Translations under genes and position numbers: made by a program
In this document: one piece after another, positions 11,945 through 24,247 of the stretch
Position numbering within the stretch: position 1 is the first letter of the stretch
Layout of the letters: each line of letters starts with the position of its first letter
From: Alectoria sarmentosa
Lineage: Eukaryota > Ascomycota > Lecanoromycetes > Lecanorales > Parmeliaceae
NCBI GenBank assembly: GCA_009733775.1
Contig: WOGZ01000178.1
Span: 1 to 64,000 of the forward strand
Direction of reading: 5' to 3'
DNA: 64,000 bases
Notes under the pieces: generated by a model
Seen by the model: the letters and a program-made list of their open reading frames with translations, nothing else
Told to the model about the DNA's origin: nothing
The model's database searches: none

Positions 11945-14686
11945 CTAACCAATGACCCATCCAATCCCAGACGCAAGCCCCCCAGTCACCATGCTACTGA
12001 CCATATCCCTTTTCCTCACTCTTCCAGGTCCTCCTGCTGCACCAACACTACCTTCATCACTGCTTCCAGTACTCATACCGCTCAAGGGCCTATTATGCGA
12101 GCCCTTTGCAGGATACGACGCCGACCTCTCTGATCCTCTTGAAGGAAAAGCGTTTTTGCTGAGTGTAGCAGCAGCCCCCCTTGCCATATCAAACAGCCCT
12201 ATCGGCGCCTCTTCGACCAGCGCACCTCGGCTTGGATCGCGAGCCTTCTGTGCAATAGGACTCGCATCTGCAGTGAAATCTCCAGGCAATCTGCGGTCCC
12301 CCATATCATCCCACTTCCGCTCCTCTTCTGTCTCCTTTGCAATCTGCGCAGTCACTTGCTGCTCACATTTTCGCCATACTGTCAAGACTTCAGACAAAGC
12401 TGAGGCTGGTGCTAAAAGTAGAGCTTGCGAGAGAAGCTCCATGCGTTGTTCAAGGCGTCGTAAGGCAGAGTTGCCTGCATTGCTCGTAGGATAACAGCCC
12501 GCTGCATAGGCTGCTCGCCATGATATATCATCTCGCAGGGTCGCAGGGTCCCGCCGCGAATCTGCTGAATTAGGTCTTGGCTGGTCAGCTGCCAGACGGT
12601 TGACCACGTAGGAATAAGCTGTATCAAAGTCATCTTCCTCCAGTGCGGCTTCGATGGCCATACGAGTGATTCTTCGTCTTGCGATGAGAGCCTGCTGCTG
12701 TGTATCTCCCTGGAAATCAGAAGCCGCCAATGATTCGTGCATATCGTCTGTGAGACCTGCCGTCACAAGGTTCTGTCCAATTTCCAGTAGATTATCCAGG
12801 TGCGCGTAGCTTCGTGGATTTTGACTAAGGATTTTGCCTATCAAAGCCATTGGATCTTTATGAGCTCGTATGTTCACAGGCTGAAACGGAACGCCGTGCT
12901 GAAGAGTGAGAGAATAGAACGACATGGCATGCGTTGCAGAAAGAAGTGCGGTGGTCTGTGCGAATGGGATCGACGTAGGAAAGTAATTGCGAAATGTCGA
13001 GATTATCTCAGACGCTTTACGAACGCCACCTCTAGTCCTGTTGCCGTTACTAGCAGCGTCGTAAGCAGACAACGCTGCATTCAAGACTGTGTTTTCCACG
13101 GTTTCATTCACAAGGGGTAGGTTTGTTTGCTTGCAGTAGGTGTCCTCGGCAAGGCTGTAGCAACCCCCTTCTAACATCGCCCGCAACAACTCAACCTCCA
13201 AGTCAACCTTCGCGACTTTACTAAAAATGCCACGAGGTTCTTCTTGTCCATGTGATTGATGCTCCCAGTTTCGCAGCCAAAGCATCTGCCTTCGAATAGA
13301 GGCCCACAGCTTCTCGTCCATCTTTTCAGCTTTCAGTGTGTACAGAGTCTTTCTTAACTCTGCCATCTGGTCTGCTTCAATACCGAAAAGGGCTAATTCA
13401 GCCACGCTTCTGCTGTTCTTGATATTGCCAAGGTTCAACAGCTTGTAGCATGAGGCAAGTACAAGATTGAACAAAGATACAGCGGACACTGTAGGAGACG
13501 TCAAAGGGTTCTGGGATCGCAGAAGCGCGTTGTGAAAGAGGTGCGCTTGTGAAAGACTGTCCAAGTATTCCTGGGATATCCCACTGATAATGGGCGCATT
13601 GGACCTTTTTAGATCTGGTGGCTCATCCAAGCCCACTAACTTTGCTGTCTGCTGTAGCATTCGGTGGGAGCCAACGATAGCCTCAAGAGAGCTATCGCTT
13701 GTAGCATAAATTGCTGCCAAACCAGCCTGTGAATACCTCCGAGTCTGGACTTGTAGCTCTTCCTCATCGACTGGCTGGTTTCCTGCACCCCAATCTCCAT
13801 AGTCAACATCACGAGGTCCATCCCATTGTGTCATAGCATCGACAGCTCGTGGGAAGTCCCGGAGTCCCAGATCCAAAAGCCATTCGTTGACATGAGACCA
13901 ATCACTGCTCAGCTGCTGTTGCTCCGCAGGAACTTCATCTTCTGTAGCATGAATTGCAGTGATCAAGCTTTGTCTCCTTCTGCGATGGCTGAGCTTCCGA
14001 CGCTTTCTTGTAGTCTCCCCGTACATCCATGGACCTACCAGCCCTCTTAGATCTCTACCAACTTCTCTTGTATCTCTTTGATCATTCCGTTGGGCGGCCT
14101 TCGAAAGTAGAGACTGAATAGCAAGGCTGCCCTCGAGTCCTTCGAAGTCTTCGAGAGAATGAGAGGTTCCTGACTGAGGATAGTATTCATAGTCTAGACG
14201 CAGGAGTGGTAGGAGGTTCGACATCATCCATGTACGTAGGACCTCTGAGTGATCGAAGAACGGCTCCAAGAGCCGACAGACAAGATCCAGCGAGCCAGTC
14301 TCTGCGTCTATTTTGTGGGCTTGGTGTAACAGGAAGAGTGTGAGGAAGTCTGCATCCTGATCATACCGGGCTTTGGGATTCAACAATGGAGTTAGGCGTA
14401 ATCTTCGCACCCTGGCGCGAGCTTCATTTTCTGATATATCCTGCTCGGGAGGCTCAGGGAAGCTTGGAGTAATACCGCCTTCAGAGTTTGACTGGGCATC
14501 GAAGAGCCCGCGGAGAAAGTCGACGTATAGGCCTGGCTCTGTACCTTCGGGTAGGAATGTAAGGAGGATTCGTAGTGTGAGCTCAAGCTTCAGGGTATTC
14601 GGCCATTCTAAGAGTTGGCGTAAAGCTGGAATATCTGCGTTGGAAGCATGTCGGACTGCTGCCAGGATTATCAGCGGATTTGCCAT
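11945..14686 (-). CDS. SEC39: Sec39-domain protein, Dsl1 tethering complex subunit
   Basis: Sec39 is a helical subunit of the Dsl1 complex, which tethers Golgi-derived COPI vesicles to the ER. The protein is 913 aa with no intron. The N-terminal 200 residues show the fungal Sec39 pattern (LRILLTFLPEGTEPGLYVDFL, SENEARARVRRLRL, FLLHQAHKIDAETG). The remainder is alpha-helical with an Arg/Ser-rich, disordered C-terminal 130 residues. The start ATG at 14686 is the first in frame and begins with MANPLIILAAVRHASNADI, a typical helical start. No stop or frameshift is seen. The family call is from motif memory; a Sec39 domain search would settle it. Confidence 0.82.
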   Translation of the reverse strand: MANPLIILAAVRHASNADIPALRQLLEWPNTLKLELTLRILLTFLPEGTEPGLYVDFLRGLFDAQSNSEGGITPSFPEPPEQDISENEARARVRRLRLTPLLNPKARYDQDADFLTLFLLHQAHKIDAETGSLDLVCRLLEPFFDHSEVLRTWMMSNLLPLLRLDYEYYPQSGTSHSLEDFEGLEGSLAIQSLLSKAAQRNDQRDTREVGRDLRGLVGPWMYGETTRKRRKLSHRRRRQSLITAIHATEDEVPAEQQQLSSDWSHVNEWLLDLGLRDFPRAVDAMTQWDGPRDVDYGDWGAGNQPVDEEELQVQTRRYSQAGLAAIYATSDSSLEAIVGSHRMLQQTAKLVGLDEPPDLKRSNAPIISGISQEYLDSLSQAHLFHNALLRSQNPLTSPTVSAVSLFNLVLASCYKLLNLGNIKNSRSVAELALFGIEADQMAELRKTLYTLKAEKMDEKLWASIRRQMLWLRNWEHQSHGQEEPRGIFSKVAKVDLEVELLRAMLEGGCYSLAEDTYCKQTNLPLVNETVENTVLNAALSAYDAASNGNRTRGGVRKASEIISTFRNYFPTSIPFAQTTALLSATHAMSFYSLTLQHGVPFQPVNIRAHKDPMALIGKILSQNPRSYAHLDNLLEIGQNLVTAGLTDDMHESLAASDFQGDTQQQALIARRRITRMAIEAALEEDDFDTAYSYVVNRLAADQPRPNSADSRRDPATLRDDISWRAAYAAGCYPTSNAGNSALRRLEQRMELLSQALLLAPASALSEVLTVWRKCEQQVTAQIAKETEEERKWDDMGDRRLPGDFTADASPIAQKARDPSRGALVEEAPIGLFDMARGAAATLSKNAFPSRGSERSASYPAKGSHNRPLSGMSTGSSDEGSVGAAGGPGRVRKRDMVSSMVTGGLASGIGWVIG

Positions 14687-15477
14687 ATCAGTGCGCCCAT
14701 GGACTTAGATTAGTCGGGCTTTGTCCCCATTCCCAACTATGTTCCCGCAGACTTTGACCATCGCAATGTACTCGCAAAATCAGGAACACTGCCAGTTCAC
14801 CATCCCAGCTCAGGGCGGATCCATTCCGCGATTAGTCAGCCTCTCGTTTTCGACAGGGCCTTGCTTGCCTCAGTCCCTCAGACATGCCAAGATCACTAAG
14901 CCCCTTCGGGTTAACTTGCTGACCTCGCAGCCTTCGGGTGGCAGCGCTCGTTCCCTTACTAAGCGGTAGACAGCCCGAAGGGGCTTAGCGGGGGCCATGT
15001 GTGACGGACTGAGGCAAGGGCCCTGCGCGTCATTCGCAAACACTCAAACAGTGCTCCCACGTACTCGAGATGAAAACTACTCGAGATAAAAAGAACTGGC
15101 GACGAATAAGTTTGAGTATTTTAATACCAAGTGACAGCAAATCGATCCGTCGTCCGAGCAAGCTATCCTTGGGGATGTTTCCTTTGAAGTCTCGAGCATC
15201 TCTTAAGCACCTTGACCTCCGACATGGCCCCGACGTGGGCTCATGAGAATTTCCGACCACTGCCTAAGCTTCAATTTAAGTTCGAGGACTTCGACGTCTG
15301 CCTACTTATGGCCGAGAAAGCTAGCTTGGGACAACTTCTGTCGCCGGGTATATAATGTTGACGAAAGCCTGAATTTGGTAGCGTCCCGGCAGACAACCAC
15401 CGTGAATGGAGATGGTGATATGGCAGGGTTCTGCGAGACGAACGTAACAGACAAGGGAAAGTTGTGTTTGGCAAAGT
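14687..15477. other. Intergenic with a foldback element
   Basis: No coding frame with family resemblance. Contains the 172-bp inverted-repeat structure described separately, plus the SEC39 promoter next to 14687. The part after 15030 is unassigned sequence leading into the F-box-like pseudogene. Confidence 0.45.
14854..15025. repeat. 172-bp foldback / MITE-like inverted repeat
   Basis: Outer arms 14854-14886 and 14996-15025 are imperfect inverted copies (shared core TTGCCTCAGTCC and ACATG). Inside them CTAAGCCCCTTCGGG (14896-14910) is a perfect 15-bp inverted match to 14974-14988. The centre repeats the CCTTCGGG theme. There is no coding capacity. The shape resembles a non-autonomous foldback element, or a hairpin between genes. 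I saw no other copy in the window. Confidence 0.6.
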
Positions 15478-16321
15478 ATGGCAAGTGGATGTTTATCGTA
15501 TTATAAAGTGCATGCTGGGGGCACAACTCCTGATCGAAGCTTACATTTTGACAATCAGGGCACTGCTTCATCCAATGCACGCCAGGTTCTGACAATACTA
15601 GCTGCAAATCAACGTGTTCAGGCAGACTCACACCCATTCCAGCTCATGAAGTTACCCGTTGAGCTTCGTGGACAGGTCTACCGAGAGCTCCTCGCCGGTG
15701 GAGGGCGGACAATGGTCGTGTCTGCAGACAGTGTATTATCGATATGGTCGCGATCCTGTAGTGTTGAGGGGCCAAGTGTACATGGAAAGGATATTACAAC
15801 CGTACTGCTACATACGAATCGAAGCATCTACAACGAAGCTCTTCCAGTACTCTACTAATCGCACACCTTCGATTTTAGCATCGACGTCTATGACATTGCA
15901 CCAGTCTTCGATCAGACTTCTTCCGCAACTCGTCAAAATGTTCATTATACACATGGAGCTCCTTGGCTACGGGGTAGATCGCCCACTGCGCTTCGTGCCC
16001 GGACGGAACATCAATGACAATTGTCGGGATTTGAGTGATGCCTGCATGTACATTACCGGCAACCTACGTGTCAACGAGCTGAGCTGCAATATCAATTTCA
16101 CGATTCATGTTGACTTTCAGGGCTTCCGCTGGGTCAAAACTTTGGCTCAAATCCGTGGTGAAAGAGCGATTTTCCATCACAACAGCCCGAATAAGCACGG
16201 TTTGAAGTCAACGGAAGCTTTGGTTGTGCTAGCAAACCAAATGTCTCGAGACGATTGGGGAACAGACGACTACCGTTGGGAGGCTTTGTTTGAGTATCTA
16301 AGTTCAGAGGTGCTGCTCTAA
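15478..16321 (+). pseudogene. Broken F-box-like (2EXR-type) protein gene
   Basis: The first frame has the usual fungal F-box-like core: FQLMKLPVELRGQVYRELL, then a TNRSIYNEALPVLY block that normally precedes a TFDF motif. Here a TAA stop at 15856-15858 separates VLY from SHTFDFSIDVYDIAPVF in the same frame. Near 15920-15935 the homology changes frame to LLPQLVKMFIIHMELLGYG and continues open to 16321. A 32-nt GT..AG stretch across the stop is too short for an intron and would not restore the frame. Proteins of this type are numerous in fungal genomes, some possibly substrate adaptors of SCF ligases. Sequencing error cannot be excluded. Confidence 0.55.
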
Positions 16322-16568
16322 TTCGCAAGGTGCGGGCCAAGAGCGAAAAGCTAGAGCAGGAAATGAGATCACTGTCGGTTGAGCCTCAATGGCGGGGTCC
16401 CGTGGTGCCGGTCTTCGGGTCTTTGTAACGCTTTGCATTAGCAATCAAACCATTGCCAATTACTCAACAATCCTATATATTTACTTTATTGTCTCGCTTT
16501 TTTCCTTTTCACCCCGAATATCTATGCTATCTCGTGTCTCCCAATTGACCAAACAGCTCCCCAGCACC

Positions 16569-17589
16569 ATGTCTTTCACCCCGAAAACCCCCGATATCAA
16601 CCTTTACACGGCCCAGACCCCCAATGGCATCAAAATCTCCATCACCCTCGAAGAACTCGGGTGAGCCCCATAGCCACTCGCCGTTCTCGCATACTATCTG
16701 CTCTCCCACTTTCACCACTAACACCACTTCCCCTTTCCCAGCATCCCCTACAAAACCCACAACATCGATATAGCCCAAAACCACCAAAAAGAGCCCGCTT
16801 TCCTCGCCATCAACCCCAACGGCCGTATCCCCGCCCTCACCGACACTTTCTCAGACGGCCAAACAATCCGCCTCTTCGAATCCGGCTCAATCATGCAGTA
16901 CCTCGTCGAGCAATACGACAGCGTCGACCACAAAATCTCCTACCCGGCCGGCTCGCGCGAGAGCTACGAAGTCAACAACTGGCTCTTCTTCCTCAACGCC
17001 GGCCTAGGCCCCATGCAAGGCCAAGCGAACCACTTCTTCCGCTACGCACCCGAGAAGATCCAGTACGGCATCTCCCGGTATCAGAACGAAACCCGCCGCC
17101 TGTACGGCGTGCTCGACAAGCATCTCGCTGCCTCTTCGTCGTCGTCGTCGTCGGGCTACCTCGTAGGTGATAAATGCACGATAGCTGACATCGCGCATTG
17201 GGGCTGGGTGACGGCCGCCGGGTGGGCGGGCATCGATATTGATGAGTTCCCGCATCTGAAAGCCTGGGATGATCGGATGTTGGCGAGGCCGGGGGTGGAG
17301 AAGGGAAGGCATGTGCCGAGTCGGCATCGGGTGAAGGAGATGAGTAAGGAGGAGGTTGAGAAGCATGCGCAGGAGAATGCGAAGTGTACGTGTACTTTAT
17401 TGCGGAGAAACTTCACGCGGTTTGGAGCCAAAATTGGGGTTCACAAGACATGTTCAGGGAGCAGAATTTTCTCTTTCACTCCTCGCATCTGTCTTCTAGC
17501 TCGATTTGTTGCCTCGAAAACGCCATGCTGACTCATATATTTACGCAGGGATCCAGAGGGAGCAAGCGAAGGATGCGAAGAAAGCGTGA
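16569..17589 (+). CDS. Glutathione S-transferase, Ure2/GstA type
   Basis: Conjugates glutathione to electrophiles, probably in the cytosol. Three exons: 16569-16660, 16742-17385, 17549-17589; GT-AG introns of 81 and 163 bp; 777 nt, 258 aa. The thioredoxin-fold half has SITLEELGIPYKTHNID, the cis-Pro segment NPNGRIPALTD and the glutathione-binding FESGSIMQYL. The C-terminal helical domain has DKCTIADIAHWGWV. Splicing intron 2 to give AKWIQREQAKDAKKA reproduces the family C-terminus. A run of eight Ser (AGC/TCG-type) lies near residue 173. An in-frame ATG 45 nt upstream (16524) would add MLSRVSQLTKQLPST, Arg/Lys/Ser-rich without acidic residues, which could be a mitochondrial presequence. I chose 16569 because family members begin at this point. 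Confidence 0.9.
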
Positions 17590-19302
17590 GGAGAATAGAG
17601 CGGCATGGATGTGTATGGTGGGAAACGAATGCCAAACGGTCAAGCTTATATAATATGCAGGCAAATTATCCCAAAATATAAACAAACGTAACAGTGTAGA
17701 TCGTTGAACTCTCTCACACATTCTCACCTCGATTTCGGACCATTTTCTGGAACATCATGCTATTCATGGCCGAAATTGCTTCAGAAAAATCTTTCCACAG
17801 TTCGGGAACATCCTCGTTCATGGCCATTGATGCCGGAGTTTTTAACCTTTACCATTTCGACACGTCACCTTTTCCTCATCTCGCCCGTATTTGGTCACCA
17901 GATCATGATTTACGATGGGTTCATAGTCCAACTGTCAGCATCCACAACAGATCCAGCCAAACAAATGCCAGTCTCTTTGGATCTCGCATCCCAAGGACCC
18001 GTTTTCCAAGCGGCTCAGAAGCAAAACACCAACCTATTGCCGCATTTGATTACCTCCTACTCCCCAATATCGTTATTCAACGGCCTCCCCCTCTGACGTT
18101 CCATTTCGAGTTTCCTTGCTGCCCTACTTCCAAGTCTGTGTCTCCCTCTAATCCACTCGAAGCACAATCGAGCGCAAAGGCGTAATCAGCAACAATAGCG
18201 ATACCAGACTCCCGCGCCACCGAGTGTTTGATGTTTTTCAGATAGTCCAGCCAGCGTCGGGGGTACACGCGATCGGTAAGGTTGGACCCCGATCGGAGGT
18301 TTGATAGCTTCACAGCCGAGTACAATATTGATACTTCCGTGGGGACCTGCTATTAATCTTGGAAATGTGTCTGGTAAAACAAATACGCGCCCGGGCTGGT
18401 CTCTCTGGCCTTGCTTGTTAGTACGATATATGACCACCAAAATACAATTTGATTCCTGTGACAAGGACCTCTGAACCGGGGTTCACACAACGATTAATGT
18501 GTTCTGGCAAGCGAATATCCTGCCAATTGTCTATGCGTCTGTAGCTAGTCGCCTGGGAGTGAGAAATAGATTCCCTTGAACGCACTCATCATGAAGGATG
18601 AGATGAGATGAGATGAGATGGAGCGATGAACGCAGCTATTCTTGGGAGAAATGGGCCTGTGAAGAAGCCAAGCGGACTTTGAGATAAGGAACGGAAAGAC
18701 AAATGGATCCCTTTACTTCTCCTAAGTCAACATCTCCACTATTCAATTCTCAAAATGAGATGCCCCAGTTGCAGAAAATCTAGTGGTGTAATATCTTGAA
18801 CACGAAGCCTTCGACGTGGTTTCTGAATTGCAAAAGATAATCCTTCGAGACCTATCAGACATGATGCCTGACAAGTTGCACGCGAGCTCATCGGCTCGAT
18901 GGAAATGCCTCGGACGCATCGTAGGTACGCACGGCGCTGTCGTTGTTTCAGTCTCACTAGGTGAAAATGGCTCGTTATGCAAACCATTTATCCCTGGAGC
19001 TTTCCTTACGAAAATACACACTGAATCATTGTTCATTCGGTATGTGGGACGGAAGATCTCAGGGAGACGTTATGTTCTGGTATCCTTACGCGTGTGTACG
19101 CCTGAATGGGCTTTGTGGTGCGAGGGATCTACTTGCACCTGAGGGTCATCGGACCAGAATTACAGGGACTCCAAACAGGCAAGTTTACAGACCGGATTTC
19201 CCGTTTCGATCCGGCCATCCTTCGGCGCCGAATGGACGCCCGCACACGCAATACTAGCGCCAGGAGCGAAGATCTGTATCCCGAAGCGCGAGCGGATCAG
19301 TG
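17590..19302. other. Unassigned normal-composition stretch
   Basis: Several overlapping open frames on both strands (for example 17757-18185 on plus, 18077-18325 and 18186-18464 on minus), none of which I recognise. They may be remnants of a degraded gene or chance. A (GATGA)n microsatellite sits at 18597-18620. The last part, 19106-19302, is open up to the copia insertion and may belong to the locus that the transposon split. Confidence 0.35.
18597..18620. repeat. (GATGA)n microsatellite
   Basis: Just under five perfect GATGA units in tandem, non-coding context. Confidence 0.9.
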
Positions 19303-19307
19303 GGATG

Positions 19308-19655
19308 TGTTGCGAGAACAGATTGCGGAGCGGAATAACTAGTAGCCGAGTGGTTTCAATAGTAATAGATTGCGACTATGACTATGGTAATGATCGTGTC
19401 TAAACAGCATAAAGAGAAAAGCATGGAGGCGGCCATGATCCAATCTATATAGAACAAAGGGGCCCCGAAATCGAACCCAAACAACTACCGAATTCCTATG
19501 GGTTCCCTACCGAAAAGTGGCGAACTCAGGGATACCACTCCCATGATCATTTACCGAACCCACATGATCCACATAAATCTTTCATATGACACATATAATC
19601 CTTCATATAACACATATAAGCGAATCTATTACCTAATAAATGAATTTAAACAACA
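19308..19655 (-). repeat. Left LTR (3' LTR of the minus-strand copia element)
   Basis: Aligns without length change to 24248-24595 and to the solo LTR at 47089. The outer part up to about 19540 keeps GC-containing sequence; the last 110 bp toward the interior are converted to T/A-rich sequence (for example CACATAAATCTTTCATATG against CACATGAGTCTTCCGTATG in the other copy). Confidence 0.92.
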
Positions 19656-20473
19656 TTCCCTCTTTATAAATTCGTTTATTTCGATTAATAAAGATTATAC
19701 ACACTCATTAATCGCTTATATCGTTTAAAAAACTATTTAATTAAAGACTTAATGAATATATCTACGACCTAATCGCCTATAAATACGAAATCTATAACAA
19801 TTTCATTTTTAATTAAGATCTTTCGCATATAATGATATTAAATATCGATATGCTTAATGCGTTAATAATATTCAAAATTTTTAATAAAAACAAAATTATC
19901 TTTATTATCGTCGAATAAACGAATCAAATCGTTTTTAAAAATTCGAAAATGTAATTCTTGAAATCATCGTGTAATTTATATTATTATTTTAATAACCTCG
20001 ATGAAAACGATATATTCAATCTCAATAATAAATATAACGACACTTTTTTATTTTTTATTACTTTAAATACAAGTCGCTTAATCTCATAATAAAATATATT
20101 CATAAATGAATTTTCTATTCACTTTATCGTCATTATAAACCGAATTTAAATAAACGATAAAATGTTTTTTCTTATAAAATCATAAATCATATTCAATAAT
20201 ATCGACGATATATTTAAATACTCGATTAACTACATTCAAATAACGCACAATAAAATTATAACAAAATTAACTTAACTTATCGATCGCAAAGACTAAATTA
20301 AATCGTATATTAATCATAAAATATATAAGACTTTTAATGCGTTTTTGATAATTTAATTAATTAATACGTTTTTCGTCAAAGCGCGTAATCTTGATTATTT
20401 CGTATTTATTAAATAATATAACGACCGAAATGCATTATTTTATTTTATACTCGTGAAGAATTTTTTTAACGTA

Positions 20474-23400
20474 TTATAATTGATTAAGAGTTAAGATAAT
20501 AACGATATGATATATTTGAATATCGAATATCTTATCGATTGAGTCAAAGTTTTTCATTTTGAAGAATACCTTAATATCGTTTTTGATAATGTTTATTAAA
20601 ATCTCGATCATAATGAAAATGAAAATATTATCAACATAAAAAACGACGATAATTAGCTCTGAGCCTATGATTCGAATATAAATACATTTATTTAAAAATT
20701 TAAATTTAAATTTCATCTTAATGATAACCTTCTCGAACTTCATATTTCAAATACAAATCGATTATTTGAAATCGTACAATCCTTTCAATAGACGAAGCAC
20801 TTTGTTATTAATAACATTTAAATATTCGAACGATATCATTATATAAATTTTATCGTATAAATCGCTATTAAGATACGCGTTATTAATATTCAATTAATAA
20901 ATTAATAAATTCAAATAAATTGCTAAAACGAATAATAATCTCAATAATTCAAACTTAAAAATAAATGCGAACGTTTCGTCATAATTTATCTCTTTCATTT
21001 ATGAATATTCTCGAACAATTAATTTTATCTTATATTAATCGATGATCTCATCGAAATTGTACTTAATTTTAAACATTCATTTGCAATTAATAAGCTTGCG
21101 CTCGATAAATAAATTATTAAGTTTTCAAATATCATTAATTATCAAATCGATAATTTATTTAACGATAATAAACTTTTATTTAAGCGCATTAAATTCGTTA
21201 ATAACTTCTTTATAAATCGTAAACTCGATATATTATGCGATATATACTTAATTCTTAAAATCAAAGGTCTCATCAAATTTCACACGATTATTCATCTTAT
21301 AAATACGCGACGATTTAATAAATATAACTATAAACTTTATAAAGCGTTATACATTATTTTTTGATATAAAAATAAATGTTAAATTTATAATAATAACACC
21401 TAAGATCGAGTCAGACTCGATTTGAAAAATCGAAATTTCAATCATTCGACGTTTATTTAAGACCTTCAAGATTTCATTAATTGCGAAAAAAGAAGTTTTC
21501 TCATTATCATTATTTAATAAATGAAATTGCGAATCTTTCTCATAATGATTAAAGATTGCTTGATGAAAATCTCTCTCTGATATTAACTTTTTCAAATCAT
21601 CATTTTATTCATTTATCGACGACGATATGATGTTATTAATTGAGATCCTATCATTTTTTTAATCATCGTTATTATCAAATATATATTTATTTATTATCTC
21701 GACGACATCATTAATAATATCGTTATCATCAAATAACATAAATGTTTTCTTTACACGCACGAAGTCGAATTTCGAAAATAAACCTTCAAATAACAATTTC
21801 AAGCCTTTTCGATGCTTATAGAAAATCACATTCATAAATTATTCGAATCGATTCTTATCAGACCTATAAACACGATATTAAATCTTCAAATGATATTCGA
21901 TATACATTTTCAAATAATTTACGCTATGCAATTTGCTTCGTCGCTATTTCTTAAATAAAAACACTTTACACACGCATTCAAATACCCTTTTATTACTAAA
22001 ATCTAACATCATTTTTATTCATTATTTTTTAAATAACTTATTTTCTTTAATAAAGAGTTTATTATAAATGTGATACGCGTATATTATCGCTTTTACTTAA
22101 AAGAATAATGATAATTTCGATTATACGAGCATTATTTTAATTATCATAATTATTATTTTATTAAATCTTTTCGAGATTTTATTTTAATATATGATGTAAA
22201 TAAAGATAAATTTTATATAAACATTCATATCGCGTAATTCTTTTTCGATGATCTTATATTTCAATGCATTATCAATACGAATACATATTATCGATTTTTT
22301 ATCTTCAATTAATAAATATCTAATCTCGTGAATCAAAAAATCATGAATTTCGATTTTAAATGCGATAAATTATATCATCGTTCATTCAATTATCTCATTA
22401 ATAAGCGATATAAAATACACACATTCTCTTTTAATGTTATCGATAAAAAACTTATCTCAAAAATCGATATGCATTTTTACTGCGAATATTATAATCTTCA
22501 CACAAAACTTCTTATTAATAATCTTGATCATCTTCATAACATCACACACGTCACAATCGAAATCTTTTAAAACTTTAAATTGATTCACTTCATAAGCATA
22601 AAGATATAAATTTTTTAATTTATATGCCCCCGAATAATTAAATCGCTGATGCATCAACTCGAATGTCATAAAAATAAGATATTTGCGTTTAAATAAGACC
22701 TTCATAATAATTACGATTATTCAATTAATCGATATAAATGCTTTATCAAAATTGTAATCAATCAACTCATAAAAATCATTTTTCACATAATCAAAAACGA
22801 CGACATCATTCATTTTTTTGTCAATAATTCGTATCATTTGATTATTAAAGTATATCAAAAATTCACGTTTATTAAAGGCGATAATAAACAACAAATTAAC
22901 TTTTATGTTCGATACATAAAATATATTCTTCAAAATTTATGTTTAACGATCGACTCATATACGAATATCGCTTATGTTTTCATATAATAATTCATCTTAA
23001 TTATCGAACTTCATTACTTCATCGTAATGAGTTATATTAACGAATAAATTTTTCTAAAATGTCATATAACGTGTGATCTTCAAATTAATAATTCATTCGA
23101 AAACCTTCATGACTTATTTACGATATATAATCATTTAAACACATTTTTTGCGAGATATATCTTTCACATTATTATTCTCTTTTTTCGCTATAATAGCGAC
23201 TTTATCTTTTCATTTAAAAGAGCGAATTATAAACTTATTGAAAATTTTACGATCATTTTTTAATCGTAAAATATCGTCTTTATCCGTCTTCTCCCCTTTT
23301 TTCTTAAAATTAAAATAATTCGATTTATAATAATCTTTTTTATCACATTTAAAGCACTCAATATTTGCGAGATCATTATCTTTCAAACGATCTCTTTAAC
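20474..23400 (-). pseudogene. Decayed copia gag-pol
   Basis: Fragments on the minus strand: a zinc knuckle near 23310-23356 reading CFKCDKKDYYK, where the usual Gly-His is Asp-Tyr; gag-pre-integrase 22721-22933 (NIFYVSNIKVNLLFI, VKNDFYELIDY); integrase zinc-binding part 22457-22705 (HQRFNYSGAYKLKNL, CDVCD); reverse transcriptase 20474-20743 with FYVDNIFIF, i.e. the YVDD box with the second Asp changed to Asn, and FKMKNFDSIDKIFDIQI. The changes are G-to-A or C-to-T, as RIP produces. Many stop codons separate the fragments. Not functional. Confidence 0.85.
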
Positions 23401-24247
23401 CTTACTTATTATCACAATTTTCTTTTATATTAACGATGTTTAAATTATCTTTACGTTTGATGTCTTATTTTACAATACGAAACTATTTCAAAACTAATAC
23501 TATAATAAAAATATCGATTTAATTCAAAATATGTTTCGTCATATCGTATTCATTTTTTTAACATACATTCACGATCATAATCGTATAATATATATTCGAT
23601 GACTTTATATTCGATACGAGATTATAAATTTCATCGCTTAATTACTTTAAAGTCATCGTTATTTTATCGACTAACTTATTATTATTTTTAATATAATCGA
23701 AAAATCGTTATAACATAAATAATAAACGTTTTTTATCACTCACTTTATAAAATCATTTCAATTCGTTTCATATATCCTTAAATAAATTCATATTATCTAC
23801 ATAACTTTATTACGTTTCTTTCACATTAACAATTAACATAATAACTATTCAATAATTTATAAACATTCAATTACGTTTTTTTTTACCATCGTTCGAACAT
23901 TTTCTGATATCATTCACAATGCCTCACATATCACGTCTTATAAAAAACATCTTATAAATTTAAATTCAATTATTATGATTATGAACCTTTAAAATAAACA
24001 ACTTAATATGTGAATGCTTTAATAACAACTTATTCAAATCGTTCAAATCGATTTTCAACATTTATTTTTTATTTCTTTTAATAAATGCTATAAGCTTCTC
24101 ATTTAACGAGTTCGAACTTTATTCAATGATGTAAAAACTTGATAACGTTATTCCTCGATCGATAAATGTTATATCTCGTTTCATTAAGACGATAATGAAA
24201 TCTCATTTAATAACTATTTGATAAATAAGCTAATCGAGTTTATAATC

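Noticed and set aside
15848..15879. 32-nt GT..AG stretch with a branch-like TACTAAT across the stop of the F-box-like gene
   Set aside because: Too short for a fungal intron, and removing it brings in a new stop.
18077..18464. Overlapping minus-strand ORFs as an enzyme gene
   Set aside because: No motif I could tie to a family, and two frames compete; left unassigned.
19656..24247. Strand-specific RIP (G depletion on one strand) in the copia interior
   Set aside because: Spot counts of G and C on several lines were about equal, so no asymmetry is supported.
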